From Streptomyces sp. RKAG290 (GTDB lineage Bacteria > Actinomycetota > Actinomycetes > Streptomycetales > Streptomycetaceae): a stretch of DNA of 64,000 nt. Below are positions 9,979-19,002 of this stretch, one piece after another. The DNA lies in contig NZ_JAJOZC010000001.1 of assembly GCF_023701695.1 (NCBI RefSeq), forward strand, positions 3,657,894-3,721,893. Direction: 5' to 3'. Made by a program: the position numbers and the translations under genes. Under the pieces are notes generated by a model that made no database searches, was not told the origin of the DNA, and saw only the letters and a list, made by a program, of their open reading frames with translations. Numbering within the stretch: position 1 is the first letter of the stretch; each line of letters begins with the position of its first letter.

Positions 9979-10317
9979 GTGACAGCAGACGACTCGTTCG
10001 GCCGTCTCGATGACGACGACTATCCCGCCTACACCATGGGCCGGGCCGCCGAGATGCTCGGCACCACCCAGGGCTTCCTCCGCGCCATCGGCGAAGCCCG
10101 CCTCATCACCCCGCTCCGCTCCGCGGGCGGCCACCGCCGCTACTCCCGCTACCAGCTGCGCATCGCCGCCCGCGCCCGGGAACTCGTCGATCAAGGCACC
10201 CCCATCGAGGCCGCCTGCCGCATCGTCATCCTCGAAGACCAGCTCGAAGAGGCCCAGCGCATCAACGCCGAATACCGCCGCGGCACCGAGACGGCGGACT
10301 CACCGCCCGCGGGATGA
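9979..10317 (+). CDS. MerR-like HTH regulator
   Basis: Small DNA-binding protein of 112 residues. The core PAYTMGRAAEMLGTTQGFLR, then GEARLITPLRSAGGHRRYSRY, is a MerR-type winged HTH with recognition helix and wing; the C-terminus (VILEDQLEEAQRINAEYRR) is a short coiled coil instead of a ligand domain. GTG 9979 is chosen because AGAGG lies 6-7 nt upstream; GTG 9973 is in frame but overlaps that signal. A strong terminator follows, so it is monocistronic. Such compact MerR-like proteins are common in Streptomyces; the target is unknown. Confidence 0.82.
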   Translation: MTADDSFGRLDDDDYPAYTMGRAAEMLGTTQGFLRAIGEARLITPLRSAGGHRRYSRYQLRIAARARELVDQGTPIEAACRIVILEDQLEEAQRINAEYRRGTETADSPPAG

Positions 10318-10336
10318 AGAGCCTCGGACAGCGAAG

Positions 10337-10367
10337 AAGCCCCCGGCAGTCGGCCGGGGGCTTTTTT
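10337..10367 (+). terminator. Rho-independent terminator
   Basis: AAGCCCCCGGC / GCCGGGGGCTT stem followed by TTTTTT, 20 bp after the MerR-like gene. Confidence 0.9.
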
Positions 10368-10566
10368 GGTGGGGAGCGGATCGCACCGGCAGGCCCGGCC
10401 GGGAGGCTGCCGGACCCGTACCGCCGCCAGAAGGTGCCGGACCCGCGCCGCCCGAAGGGGCGACACGCGCCCGTGGCAGCCCCTCCGCCGCAGGGTGCCG
10501 TGGAAGGATCGCGCGAGCCGGGCGTCCGACCGGACCGGATCGAGAACTCGGTACGTGGGAGAAGAG

Positions 10567-12849
10567 ATGTCCCTGCCGGACCCGCAGCGGGAGGCCGAAG
10601 CGGCGGCGGCCATCGGCTTCGACCTCAGCGCATGCGACCAGGAGCCCATCCACCGGCTGGGGATGATCCAGTCCCACGGAACCCTGCTCGCGGTGGAGGC
10701 CGATACCGGCACCGTCGACAGCGCTGCTCTGAACACGGACCGCCTGCTGGGGATCGCTGCGGAGGAGTTGGTCGGAGGGCCCGTCACGCGGGTGCTGTCC
10801 CCCGGGCACTGGGCCGAGGCGCTCGATTTCGGCGCTCAGCACGAGGCGGCGAGCCTGGTTCTCCCCGTCTCCGTCGATGTGGCGGGCACTCCCCGGATGT
10901 TCGACGTGACCGTGCACCGGCAGGGGCCCCTGCTGGTCCTGGAGTGTGAGCCGCGCGCCGTCGAGGCGCCGCGCTTCGCCCACTTCTACCAGGGGGTCCG
11001 GCGAGCCCTGACGCGGCTGCGGTCCTCGACGACAGCGGCCGAATGCTGCCAGGCGGCCGCCCGGGAGATCCGGGCGCTGACCGGCTTCGACCGGGTGGTC
11101 GCCTACCGCTTCGACGGGGAGAACGGACCGGGAGAGGTGGTCGCGGAGGAACTCACCGAGGGCCGTGAGCCCTGGCTGGGACTCTGGTTCCCCGCCAGCG
11201 ACATCCCGTCCCAGGCGAGGCGGCTCTACCGCGACAACTGGATCCGGGCGATCGCCGACGTGGACGACGTCGGCGTGGGCCTGCACCCTGCGCTCCGAGC
11301 CGGTTCGGACCTGCCGCTCGACCTGTCGAACTCCGTGCTGCGCACGGTGTCCGGCTTCCATCTGGAGTACCTGCGGAACATCGGGGTGAAGTCGTCGATG
11401 TCCGTGAGCGTCCTCCGGGAGGGCGAGCTCTGGGGGCTGATCGCCTGTCACGGCTACTCCGCCGTCACCGTTCCCCCGGAACTGCGGGCGGCGTGTGAGT
11501 TCTTCGGCGTGGCCTTCTCCCTCCAGCTCGCCGTCATCGAGGAGCGGGAGCAGACCGAGGCGCTCCACGCATCCCGTGAGCGCCTCGACCGGATCATCTC
11601 CCGGGTCACGTCGGACCTGGAGGACTCGCTCCTGGCAGGTGACGACGCCGTGCGGACCCTGCTGGACGCCGATGGCGCGGCGCTCTGCCGCGGTGGCCGC
11701 AGCACCCTCAGCGGGATGCGGCTTTCCCCCGCGCTGCTGGAGACCCTCCAGGCACGTGCGGAAGGGCCGGCGCCCGGCACGGTCTGGAGCACGGACCGCC
11801 TCTCCGAGGAGCCGGACTGCCCCGAGGACGTGAGGGAGGACGGTCCGGCGGGCGTGCTGATGGTGACGTTGAGCCGTTCGGGTGACTTCCTCGCCTGGTT
11901 CCGCAAGGCCCGTCCGACCACCCGCAAATGGGCCACCGACCCGTCCAGGCCCGTCCGGGTCGGGCCGCGGGGCGAACGGCTCACCCCGCGCGGCTCAGAG
12001 GCCGTGTTCCGCGCGGTCGTACACGGACAGTGCCTGCCCTGGACGCCGGCCGACCGTGCCGCCGCGCAGGAACTCTGGCGCACGCTGACAGGACTCGTAC
12101 TCCGGCACGAGGCGGAACTCGCCGCGCTGAACGAACAGCTGCGCATCACCAACTCCGACCTCGACTCCTTCGCGCATGTGGCAGCTCACGACCTCAAGGA
12201 ACCGCTGCGCGGCATCTCCAACGCCGCGACCTTCGTCATCGAGGACGCCGCCGCGGAGCTGGACGCGACCACCGTCCGCCGACTGCACACCATGCGGCGG
12301 CTGGCCGGCCGGATGGACGACCTGCTCGACTCGCTGCTGCACTTCGCCCGGCTGGGCCGGGGCGGTCTGCACCGCACCCGTGTCCCGCTGGAACGGGTGC
12401 TGGATTCCGCGCTCGACGTGGCCGGCGAGCGGCTGGCCGAGGCCGGCGTGCGGGTCGTCGGACACGACCTGCCTGAGGTGTACGCCGACGAGAACCGGCT
12501 CTACGAAGTGCTGGTCAACCTCCTGGTGAACGCGGCCAAGTACGCCGCGGACCAGGGCGATCGCACGGTCGAGGTCCTGGTCGACACGCTCCGGCCACCG
12601 GCAGGCGGGCCTCCACAGCAGACCGTCGTGGTCCGTGACAACGGCATCGGTATCCCGGCCGACCAGCAGCACGAGGTCTTCGACCTGTTCCGCAGACTGC
12701 ACGGGCCGGACGAGCGCGGGGGCGGCACGGGTGTGGGACTCGCGATCGTCAAGCGGATCGTCGAGCGCCACGGCGGCGAGCTGTGGCTCGACAGCGAACC
12801 AGGCCGCGGGACCGCCTTCTTCTTCACCCTGGGGCAGGACGGTGGCTGA
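10567..12849 (+). CDS. Bacteriophytochrome histidine kinase
   Basis: Red/far-red photoreceptor kinase of 760 residues. N-terminal PAS domain with Cys23 in LSACDQEPIHRLGMIQSHG, the residue position that binds biliverdin in bacteriophytochromes. The GAF domain carries PASDIPSQA (conserved Asp), SGFHLEYLRNIGVKSSMSVS and LWGLIACHGY (chromophore His retained, second His replaced by Gly). A PHY domain follows, then HisKA with AHDLKEPLR, and HATPase with NLLVNAAKYA, DNGIGIP and GGGTGVGLAIVKRIVERHGG. No membrane segment, so cytoplasmic. The ATG has GGGAGAAGAG upstream. A single-domain response regulator is encoded convergently 150 bp away and is the natural partner. No heme oxygenase gene is in the window, so the biliverdin source is elsewhere. 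Confidence 0.9.
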   Translation: MSLPDPQREAEAAAAIGFDLSACDQEPIHRLGMIQSHGTLLAVEADTGTVDSAALNTDRLLGIAAEELVGGPVTRVLSPGHWAEALDFGAQHEAASLVLPVSVDVAGTPRMFDVTVHRQGPLLVLECEPRAVEAPRFAHFYQGVRRALTRLRSSTTAAECCQAAAREIRALTGFDRVVAYRFDGENGPGEVVAEELTEGREPWLGLWFPASDIPSQARRLYRDNWIRAIADVDDVGVGLHPALRAGSDLPLDLSNSVLRTVSGFHLEYLRNIGVKSSMSVSVLREGELWGLIACHGYSAVTVPPELRAACEFFGVAFSLQLAVIEEREQTEALHASRERLDRIISRVTSDLEDSLLAGDDAVRTLLDADGAALCRGGRSTLSGMRLSPALLETLQARAEGPAPGTVWSTDRLSEEPDCPEDVREDGPAGVLMVTLSRSGDFLAWFRKARPTTRKWATDPSRPVRVGPRGERLTPRGSEAVFRAVVHGQCLPWTPADRAAAQELWRTLTGLVLRHEAELAALNEQLRITNSDLDSFAHVAAHDLKEPLRGISNAATFVIEDAAAELDATTVRRLHTMRRLAGRMDDLLDSLLHFARLGRGGLHRTRVPLERVLDSALDVAGERLAEAGVRVVGHDLPEVYADENRLYEVLVNLLVNAAKYAADQGDRTVEVLVDTLRPPAGGPPQQTVVVRDNGIGIPADQQHEVFDLFRRLHGPDERGGGTGVGLAIVKRIVERHGGELWLDSEPGRGTAFFFTLGQDGG

Positions 12850-12855
12850 GCAGGA

Positions 12856-13008
12856 TGAAGGCGGCTGAACGGCAGGACTGAGCGGGGTGAAGGCGGCTGA
12901 ACGGCAGGAAGGTGGCAGCGCGGCGGGAAGTCCGCTGAGCTGCGGCTAGGCGGCCGCTCGTCAAGAGGGAGGCTGATCGTCAGGACGGAGGCTGTTCGTC
13001 AGGACGGA
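12856..13008. repeat. Direct repeats between kinase and response regulator genes
   Basis: The 22-bp TGAAGGCGGCTGAACGGCAGGA-type unit occurs at 12856-12877 and 12888-12909. Two 19-bp copies of GGCTGNTCGTCAGGACGGA lie at 12971-13008 and overlap the 3' end of the response regulator gene. The stop codon lies inside the second set. Confidence 0.7.
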
Positions 13009-13463
13009 GGCTGAGCCGCAGGGCCCTCGTCCTTGCCCTTCGCCTTCTTCTGCCAGTAGTCGACGGCCCCTTTCAGCACCGTGCGGAAGAGCTCGAAGTT
13101 GACCGGCTTGTAGATGTAACTGTCGGCGCCCGCCGCGTACGTCGTGTCCACCTCGTCCGGCCCGGTGGACGACGTGAAGGCGACCACGGCCACGCCGTCC
13201 AGTTCGGGCCGGGAGCGGATCGACCGCAGCACCTCGGCTCCGCCGGGACCGGGCAGCTTCAGGTCCAGGAGGACGAGCCCCGGCCGGCGGGCGGCTGCCA
13301 GCAACCGCTCGACGAATCCCGTTCCCCGGTCGGTGAATTCCAGTGTCAGACCCGGATGGGTGAGGCCGAGCGCCCGCGCAATGGCCTCGGAGTCCTCCGG
13401 CGAATCCTCGACCACCCAGACGAGGTCGGGGTCGATCCACCTTTCCCCGGCAGCCCCGCTCAT
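12999..13463 (-). CDS. Single-domain response regulator (Rcp1-like)
   Basis: Receiver-only protein of 154 residues: acidic pair VEDSPEDSE, phospho-acceptor Asp in LVLLDLKLPG, Thr/Ser in VVAFTSSTG and Lys in YIYKPVNFE. Proteins of this shape are the usual partners of phytochrome kinases. The start overlaps the stop of the PP2C phosphatase gene (ATGA), so the two are coupled. The gene is convergent with the bacteriophytochrome. Light signal passing from kinase to regulator is inferred from family and location. Confidence 0.88.
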   Translation of the reverse strand: MSGAAGERWIDPDLVWVVEDSPEDSEAIARALGLTHPGLTLEFTDRGTGFVERLLAAARRPGLVLLDLKLPGPGGAEVLRSIRSRPELDGVAVVAFTSSTGPDEVDTTYAAGADSYIYKPVNFELFRTVLKGAVDYWQKKAKGKDEGPAAQPPS

Positions 13464-15273
13464 CCGGTCACCTCCGCCTGGGCGACGAGAACGGCGATGT
13501 CGTCGGCGCCGGCTCCCCGGAACTCCACCACGGCCTCCGTCAGCCGCTCGGCGAATCCCTGGGCGTCACCGGCGCCCGTCCGCGCCACCGCGTCCCGCAG
13601 TTGCGATTCGAAGAACGTCCCGTCGGCCGCTCTCGCCTCGGTCACTCCGTCGGTGAACATCACCAGCGCGTCCCCGGGCTCCAGGCGCACCGATCCGGAT
13701 CCGTACTCGATGTCCTCCAGCACACCCAACAGGTCGCCATGGGCCGGGAGTTCCTCCACCGTGCCATCGGCGCTCCGCACCAGGGGTGCCGGATGGCCGG
13801 CACTCCAGTAGCGCAGCCGGAATCCTTCGCCGTCGGGTACCAGCACCGCGACCAGCGCTGTCACGAAGCGGGACGTGCCCTCCCTGACCAGTGCCTGATT
13901 CAGCCGCTCCAGTGCGTGCTCGGGTGTGCTGCCGTCCTCGAGAAGGGTGCGCAGGGTGTGGCGGGCAAGCCCCGTGAACGCCGCCGCCTCCGCCCCCCGG
14001 CCGCAGACGTCGCCGATGAGGAGGGTCACGCCGCCCTGAGCCGCCGGGACGGCGTCGTAGAAGTCACCGCCCACGTCGAGCGAGACGTCACCCACCTCGT
14101 ACGCGGAACTCAGCGTGAGGCCCGCGATCCGCGGCAGTTCGCTCGGGAGCAGGTGCCGCTGGAGGGAGACCACGTGTCGGCGCCGCTGTTCGTACAGGGT
14201 GCTGCTGTCGATGGCCAACGCGGCCCGGTCCGCCAGATCCGCCAAGAACCGCGAGGCGCCCTCCGCCCCGATCACCCGGTGGTAGAAGAACGTCAGGCTG
14301 CCCAGGCCCCGGCCCCGGGCCTTGAGCGGGTTCACACTGATCGCACGTACGGCACGGCCGGCCCCGGGCGAGGGCGAGGCGGGCCCGAAGGGCCCCCTTC
14401 CAGCTCCTCACCCTTCAGTACGAGGGCCTGCCCGCCGTCGACCACCCGCTTCAGCACACCCGTCAGCCAGGCGTCCTCGGCCGCGATCCTGCCGAGCCAC
14501 TGCTGTTCACCGGCGTCCATGTGCGCGAAGGACACGGGCGTCAGCCCCTCGGGAAGGCACAGATGCAGGACGCACCCCTCGGCGATGGCGGGAACGGCCG
14601 TGCGAGCCACCCGCCGCACGGTGCTTTCCACGTCAAGGCTCGAATCCATCTGCAACGACGCCTCCGCCAGGAAGGCGTCACTCACCCGGCGCACCTCGTC
14701 GTCGCGCCGCGCCACGATGCGCCTGTCGGAGACCATGGCGACCTCGGCCACCTGCTTCAGCCGGGTCCGCAGCGTCGCGTCGATCGCGTCCCTGTCGGCG
14801 GTGCCGACCATGAACGACGCCCAGTCGCCCCCTCCCAGCGGCACCGCGCACTCCGCCACGCTCCGCGCGCCGGCTGCCGCCAGCACCTGGACCTGCGGCA
14901 TGGCACCGTCGAGCTCCGACACGTCGCGAACGACGACGGTCGGCTCGCCGTCCGGAGCCCCGGCCACGCCGGGCCCGTCGGCTTCATCGAAGGTCTGTTC
15001 GAGCTCCATGAGTGCTTGCGCCGGTTCCGCGAGGGTGACGCTCCGCAGGTAGTGCAGCAACCCGCCGCTCCAGCGGGCACCCACCACGGCCAGCACACCG
15101 GGCATCCGGAGCAGCATGTCGTAGAGGGAGTCGGCCAGCCCCGTCACGTCCTGCGCGGTCTCGGCGACATGCCAGAGCTCGTGCAGACGGCCGGACCACC
15201 ATCCGTCATCCGCCTGACGGGAAGCTCTGCCCTCGTGCTGCTCCACCGCTGATCCGCCGTCCCGTATCACCAT
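13460..15273 (-). CDS. GAF-PP2C (SpoIIE-type) phosphatase, frameshifted
   Basis: Protein phosphatase of the SpoIIE/RsbU class, about 604 residues after correction. Two GAF-like regions span the N-terminal two-thirds; the second ends with FYHRVIGAEGASRFLADLAD, then a helical linker (EQRRRHVVSLQRHLLPSELP) and the PP2C domain with VGGDFYDAV, IGDVCGRGAEAA and DDIAVLVAQ metal-binding motifs. Two frames are needed: the break falls at 14393-14397, where one G of a G-run is missing on the coding strand. GPFGPASPSPGAG joins the halves. The gene is coupled to the response regulator downstream. It probably reverses phosphorylation in an anti-anti-sigma switch, possibly light-linked. Confidence 0.8.
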
Positions 15274-15777
15274 GTCGGCCCCGGCCCGTCACGGGAAACG
15301 CTATGCCACCCTGCGGCTGAGCGCCTCCAGGCGCGGTCCCGGCGAGGGCCGGCTACGCAGGAGAAGCGGGAGGCTGATCACCGGGTCCCGCACGCCAGGA
15401 GGCCCGGGAGGGTCCGGCACACGCGGTGGCCGGTACGAGGAAGGCGTAGCCGGTACGAGGACGCCACAGCCGGTACGAAGCGGCCGCTCGCACCCAGGCG
15501 CTCAGCGTGGAGAACGCCACCTGCCGGAGCCGCTCGGACGAGACCTCCCGGTGCACGTACCGGCTGACGGCCACGAAGGAGGAGGTCGCCGAGACGGACC
15601 AGGGGACCTGGCACGTCTCGGCACTCGCGACGGCCAAGGACGGGGCACGCCGTTCCTCCGTCAACAGGGCAGCCGGACGATCACGCACCCGGCAATCCGG
15701 TCCCCAGCCGTTCCATACAGGGAAGTTCGGGTACCCGAGTGGCACGACAGAACCGACGGACGAGCATGGAGAGCGCC
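15274..15777. other. Intergenic, no gene recognised
   Basis: About 500 bp without a credible gene. AGCCGGTACGA-type units recur three times near 15427-15480. The promoter of the Lys/Ala-rich gene is presumably here. Confidence 0.4.
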
Positions 15778-16176
15778 ATGGCGAAGACGAAGGCATCCGG
15801 TACCACGCACCCGAAGTCCGCCTCGGCGGCAGGCCGGGCCGCCAAGGGTGGCAAGTCGAAGAGCAGCAGGACGGCCGCTGCGAGCGCACTGTCGCAGACC
15901 TCCGGCGGCAAGGCGGGCACGGCCGACGCGAAGACGACCAAGTCCGCAGCGGCCTCCGCCGCGGGCAAGACCGTACGGGCCAAGAAGCGGTCCAAGTCCG
16001 AGAAGAGGGCCGCGGCCAGTGCCCTGGCCCAGTCTCCGGCCACATCGCGGCGCAGGCCGGGCAAGAAGATCCTCACGGCCGCCGCCAAGGTGCTGGCTGA
16101 CAAGAAGTCGACCAAGGCGGAGCGTTCCGAGGCGGCGAGCACCCTCGCCCAGGCCGCGGCGCACGCACTGAAATAG
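15778..16176 (+). CDS. Lys/Ala/Ser-rich repeat protein
   Basis: Strongly basic, low-complexity protein of 132 residues with no cysteine or tryptophan. A degenerate unit recurs about four times: KSKSSRTAAASALSQ, AKTTKSAAASAAGK, KRSKSEKRAAASALAQ, KKSTKAERSEAASTLAQ. Each is a basic stretch followed by an alanine-rich helix. The pattern recalls histone H1-like or other nucleic-acid-coating proteins, but no family is certain. ATG 15778 has GGAG 8 nt upstream, though ATG 15766 and GTG 15739 are in frame. The gene stands alone. Confidence 0.72.
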   Translation: MAKTKASGTTHPKSASAAGRAAKGGKSKSSRTAAASALSQTSGGKAGTADAKTTKSAAASAAGKTVRAKKRSKSEKRAAASALAQSPATSRRRPGKKILTAAAKVLADKKSTKAERSEAASTLAQAAAHALK

Positions 16177-16484
16177 TCCGCGCGACCCAGCTGCTGTCCG
16201 CCCGTCCTGCTCCGAACCGGAGCGGTACGTCGTGGGGAGCCTGGAAAGAGCCTCCGACACCAAGGCGCCCAAGCCGGTCGGGGGCTCTTCCCATGAGAAC
16301 CCGTCGTGGCCCGCCGCACCGGCTCGTCGGGTCGCCGGTCACGGGTTGCCGGGTTGCCGTTTCATCCGGCCAGGGCTGCTCGTATTTCGCCTGTGGCTGA
16401 CTTTCTCCCGAAAAGGCGATCAAACCGATGAGCCGCCCCTCGTGCGGCAGTCCCTTTTATCCAGGGGCTTTCTTTTGTTGCAGT

Positions 16485-16499
16485 GGGAAAGGCTTTCCC
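16485..16499. promoter_or_regulatory. Palindrome upstream of orphan gene
   Basis: GGGAAAGGCTTTCCC is a perfect 7-bp inverted repeat around one base, about 140 bp before the next gene in a locally AT-rich stretch. A TATAGT at 16592-16597 may be a -10 box. Confidence 0.35.
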
Positions 16500-16638
16500 G
16501 CTGTTCTGGCAGCGAAATTTATCTCTGCGGGTCGACCGTGTTGGCGAGCGCGGAGGCGTGCAATAAAGGAACTGGCTGTTCATTTTCGTGGTATAGTCCT
16601 AATGAATTTACAGGACGCCGCAAAAAAAGGGGAATGGC

Positions 16639-17238
16639 GTGAATACCGAGAAGGTTACGGCTCGACGTCTTACGGCCGGAGAGGCTTCGGAACTGGGCCT
16701 CCAGGACGGCATTTTCGTCTCGGCGGAGATGAGTGGCCTTCCTCTCGACTGCTTCGCCCCGGCCTTCCTCACGGAGCCGGGTGAGAATTTCGAGGGGAAG
16801 TCCTTCAGGGCGAAGACGATCTTCGGTGATGAAATTCATGTGCTCCCGGACAATGCCGAAGAGCGTGGAATCTGGATTGCCGACAAAGCGGGAGAAGAGA
16901 TCGAGGTCCTGCGGAGCGCCGGAGTTCTCCTGAACCTCGCCCTCTTCGTGCCCGACGGAAGCATGGAATCCCTGCAATCGCTTTACGCCGCCGCGCGGGA
17001 CGCATTCGGTGCGGGGATCGTTCAGCGGTGGAGTGAGGAAACCGTCGCGGTGCCGGACGTCAAGGTCGACCTGTACGAGGAGCCGGCCCGGGGACGGAAG
17101 AACACGAACAGCCAGAACCGCGACCGTCGCGCCCTGGACATCTACCCGACCCGAGTGCGGTTCCTGGAACCCAGTGACGGCTGGAGGTTCATCGTCGAAC
17201 CGCACAAGGAGATCGTCGACGACACCCCGACGATCTGA
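16639..17238 (+). CDS. Uncharacterised protein
   Basis: Soluble acidic protein of 199 residues; I do not recognise the family. No signal peptide, membrane helix or metal motif is seen. The N-terminal half (TARRLTAGEASELGLQDGIF) and the middle (EERGIWIADKAGEEIEVL) look like a compact alpha/beta domain; the C-terminus has a basic linker (PARGRKNTNSQNRDRR). The GTG start follows AAAAAAGGGG. The 250 bp upstream are noticeably richer in A/T than the surroundings. There is no operon partner. Confidence 0.7.
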   Translation: MNTEKVTARRLTAGEASELGLQDGIFVSAEMSGLPLDCFAPAFLTEPGENFEGKSFRAKTIFGDEIHVLPDNAEERGIWIADKAGEEIEVLRSAGVLLNLALFVPDGSMESLQSLYAAARDAFGAGIVQRWSEETVAVPDVKVDLYEEPARGRKNTNSQNRDRRALDIYPTRVRFLEPSDGWRFIVEPHKEIVDDTPTI

Positions 17239-17314
17239 CCTGATAGCGGATCGCGACGTTGTCGGCCATCGAGCCGCGTCCTGTCCCTGAGGGTGCCTGC
17301 ACTGCCCGGCAATA

Positions 17315-17797
17315 ATGCAGGGCATGAAGCTACGCGGGGACAAGGTCGTGCTGCGGTCTGCGACACGCGGCGACGCCGGGGTTCTCGACGGGATCGTCCG
17401 GGAGCCGGAAGTCGCCGCGTGGTGGTCGCCTCCGGAGGACTACGAGGGCATGCTCGCCGTCGTGGTCGAGTGGGAGGTCGTCGGAGCGATCCAGTTCCAC
17501 GAGGAGACCGATCCGGAATTCCGGCACGCCGGAATCGACGTCTTCCTGGCGGCGCGGCATCAGGGAAAAGGGCTCGGCACCGACGCTGTGCGCACACTGG
17601 CCCGATGGCTGATCCAGGAGCGCGGACATCACCGGCTGGTCATTGATCCGGCCGCGGCCAACGCGGCGGCGATCCGCAGCTACCGCAAGGTCGGGTTCAG
17701 GCCTGTGGGGATCATGCGAGCGTACGGCCGGGACCGCCGGACAGGACTCTGGCAGGACGGCCTGCTCATGGATCTGCTGGCGGAAGAACTGATCTGA
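17315..17797 (+). CDS. GNAT acetyltransferase, AAC(6')-like
   Basis: N-acetyltransferase of 160 residues. The acetyl-CoA loop is RHQGKGLGTDAVR, with the preceding strand IDVFLAAR and the following NAAAIRSYRKVGF typical of RimJ/AAC(6')-type GNATs. The N-terminal substrate side contains AAWWSPPEDYEG. It could acetylate an aminoglycoside or a small amine; resistance is not demonstrated by sequence alone. ATG 17315 and 17324 are both plausible starts. A hairpin terminator follows. Confidence 0.82.
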   Translation: MQGMKLRGDKVVLRSATRGDAGVLDGIVREPEVAAWWSPPEDYEGMLAVVVEWEVVGAIQFHEETDPEFRHAGIDVFLAARHQGKGLGTDAVRTLARWLIQERGHHRLVIDPAAANAAAIRSYRKVGFRPVGIMRAYGRDRRTGLWQDGLLMDLLAEELI

Positions 17798-17821
17798 CGT
17801 CAGCCGCGGAAGGCGCTTCCA

Positions 17822-17848
17822 GCCCTGCCCTGCCAGGCAGGGCAGGGC
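17822..17848 (+). terminator. Hairpin terminator after GNAT gene
   Basis: GCCCTGCCCTGCC / GGCAGGGCAGGGC perfect 13-bp arms, 25 bp past the stop. Confidence 0.65.
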
Positions 17849-18010
17849 ACTGCCCATTGCCCGCTGACCCCTCCACTGTCCCGGCCCTCCTGCGTTTGTC
17901 GCCGGTCCCCAGCGAATTCGTCCGCGCTTGGTAACAGGGGATCTTGTGCGGGCGTTCGTATGTCTTCATGGGTGCACGGCATCGGGGAGAACACAAAGGG
18001 GTGGGCGGAC

Positions 18011-18787
18011 ATGGCAAAGCACAAGGGAAGGGGATGGCACGGTCGGCTTCTCGCGGCGGCGCTCGGAGTGACAGCGGTGGCCGCTGCCACCTCCGTATGG
18101 ACCGCGCAGGCTGACACCGTCGGGGGGCGGCAGCCGGAAGCGCGAGTCTCCGCGCCGGACGGCCGGGACCGGAGCGTGGCCAAGGTGGCGGCGGACATCG
18201 CGCACGCCTCGGACCGCGGCGCCCGGGGCGTCAACATCACCATCGACGACGGGCCGGACCCGGTCTGGACGCCGCAGGTGCTGCAACTCCTGGCGGACAA
18301 CGGCGTGAAGGCCACGTTCTGCATGGTGGGCACGCAGGCCCAGGCGCACCCGGACCTGGTCAAGAAGGTCGTGGCGGCCGGGCACCGGCTGTGCGACCAC
18401 ACGGTCTCCCACGACACCGCCATGGACGGCAAGTCCGAGGCGTACCAGTCGCAGCAGATCCTGGACGCCGAGCGCATGATCACCAAGGCGTCCGGCGGCG
18501 TCCGGCCGCAGTACTACCGTGCCCCGGGCGGCGCCTTCACCCCGTACAGCCGGCACCTCGCCGCGTCCCGGGGGATGCGGCCGCTGGGCTGGAACGTCGA
18601 CTCCAAGGACTTCGAGCGTCCCGGCGTGGACACCATGGTCGCCACCGTCAAGAGAGAGGTCTCCAACGGACCGACCATCCTCTTCCACGACGCGGGTGGG
18701 GACCGTTCCCAGACCTTGGCCGCTCTGCGCGAGGTCCTGCCCTGGCTGAAGCAGCAGGGTTACTCCTTCGGCTTCCCCGTGCGCTGA
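18011..18787 (+). CDS. Secreted polysaccharide deacetylase (NodB domain)
   Basis: Exported deacetylase of 258 residues acting on chitin, peptidoglycan or another N-acetylated glycan. A Sec signal peptide (KHKGRGWHGRLLAAALGVTA, cleavage near AQA-D) precedes the NodB domain. The motif-1 Asp pair is ITIDDGPDP, motif 2 is DHTVSHDT (metal His residues), motif 3 is YYRAPGGAF, and the C-terminal motifs are WNVDSKDF and ILFHDAGG. All catalytic motifs are present. ATG 18011 is chosen because it gives a clean signal peptide; an in-frame start at 17960 is less likely. It is monocistronic. Confidence 0.9.
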   Translation: MAKHKGRGWHGRLLAAALGVTAVAAATSVWTAQADTVGGRQPEARVSAPDGRDRSVAKVAADIAHASDRGARGVNITIDDGPDPVWTPQVLQLLADNGVKATFCMVGTQAQAHPDLVKKVVAAGHRLCDHTVSHDTAMDGKSEAYQSQQILDAERMITKASGGVRPQYYRAPGGAFTPYSRHLAASRGMRPLGWNVDSKDFERPGVDTMVATVKREVSNGPTILFHDAGGDRSQTLAALREVLPWLKQQGYSFGFPVR

Positions 18788-19002
18788 GTGGGGATCTCGG
18801 CCCCAGCAGATCGAGGACGGCGGCCGGCCACGGGCCGTGCTCCGGGCAGCAGAGGAGCGCGGGACGGCCAAGTTCTGAACACCGCAGGAGCCTTGTCGCC
18901 TTGAAGGTCCGGACCCCGGCCCGCATGAGCCTGCTGCGTTCCTGTCTGCGGTGGCCGAGCCGCATATGGGGTGAATGCGCCCCAAAGGGCTAGGGTCGAC
19001 GG

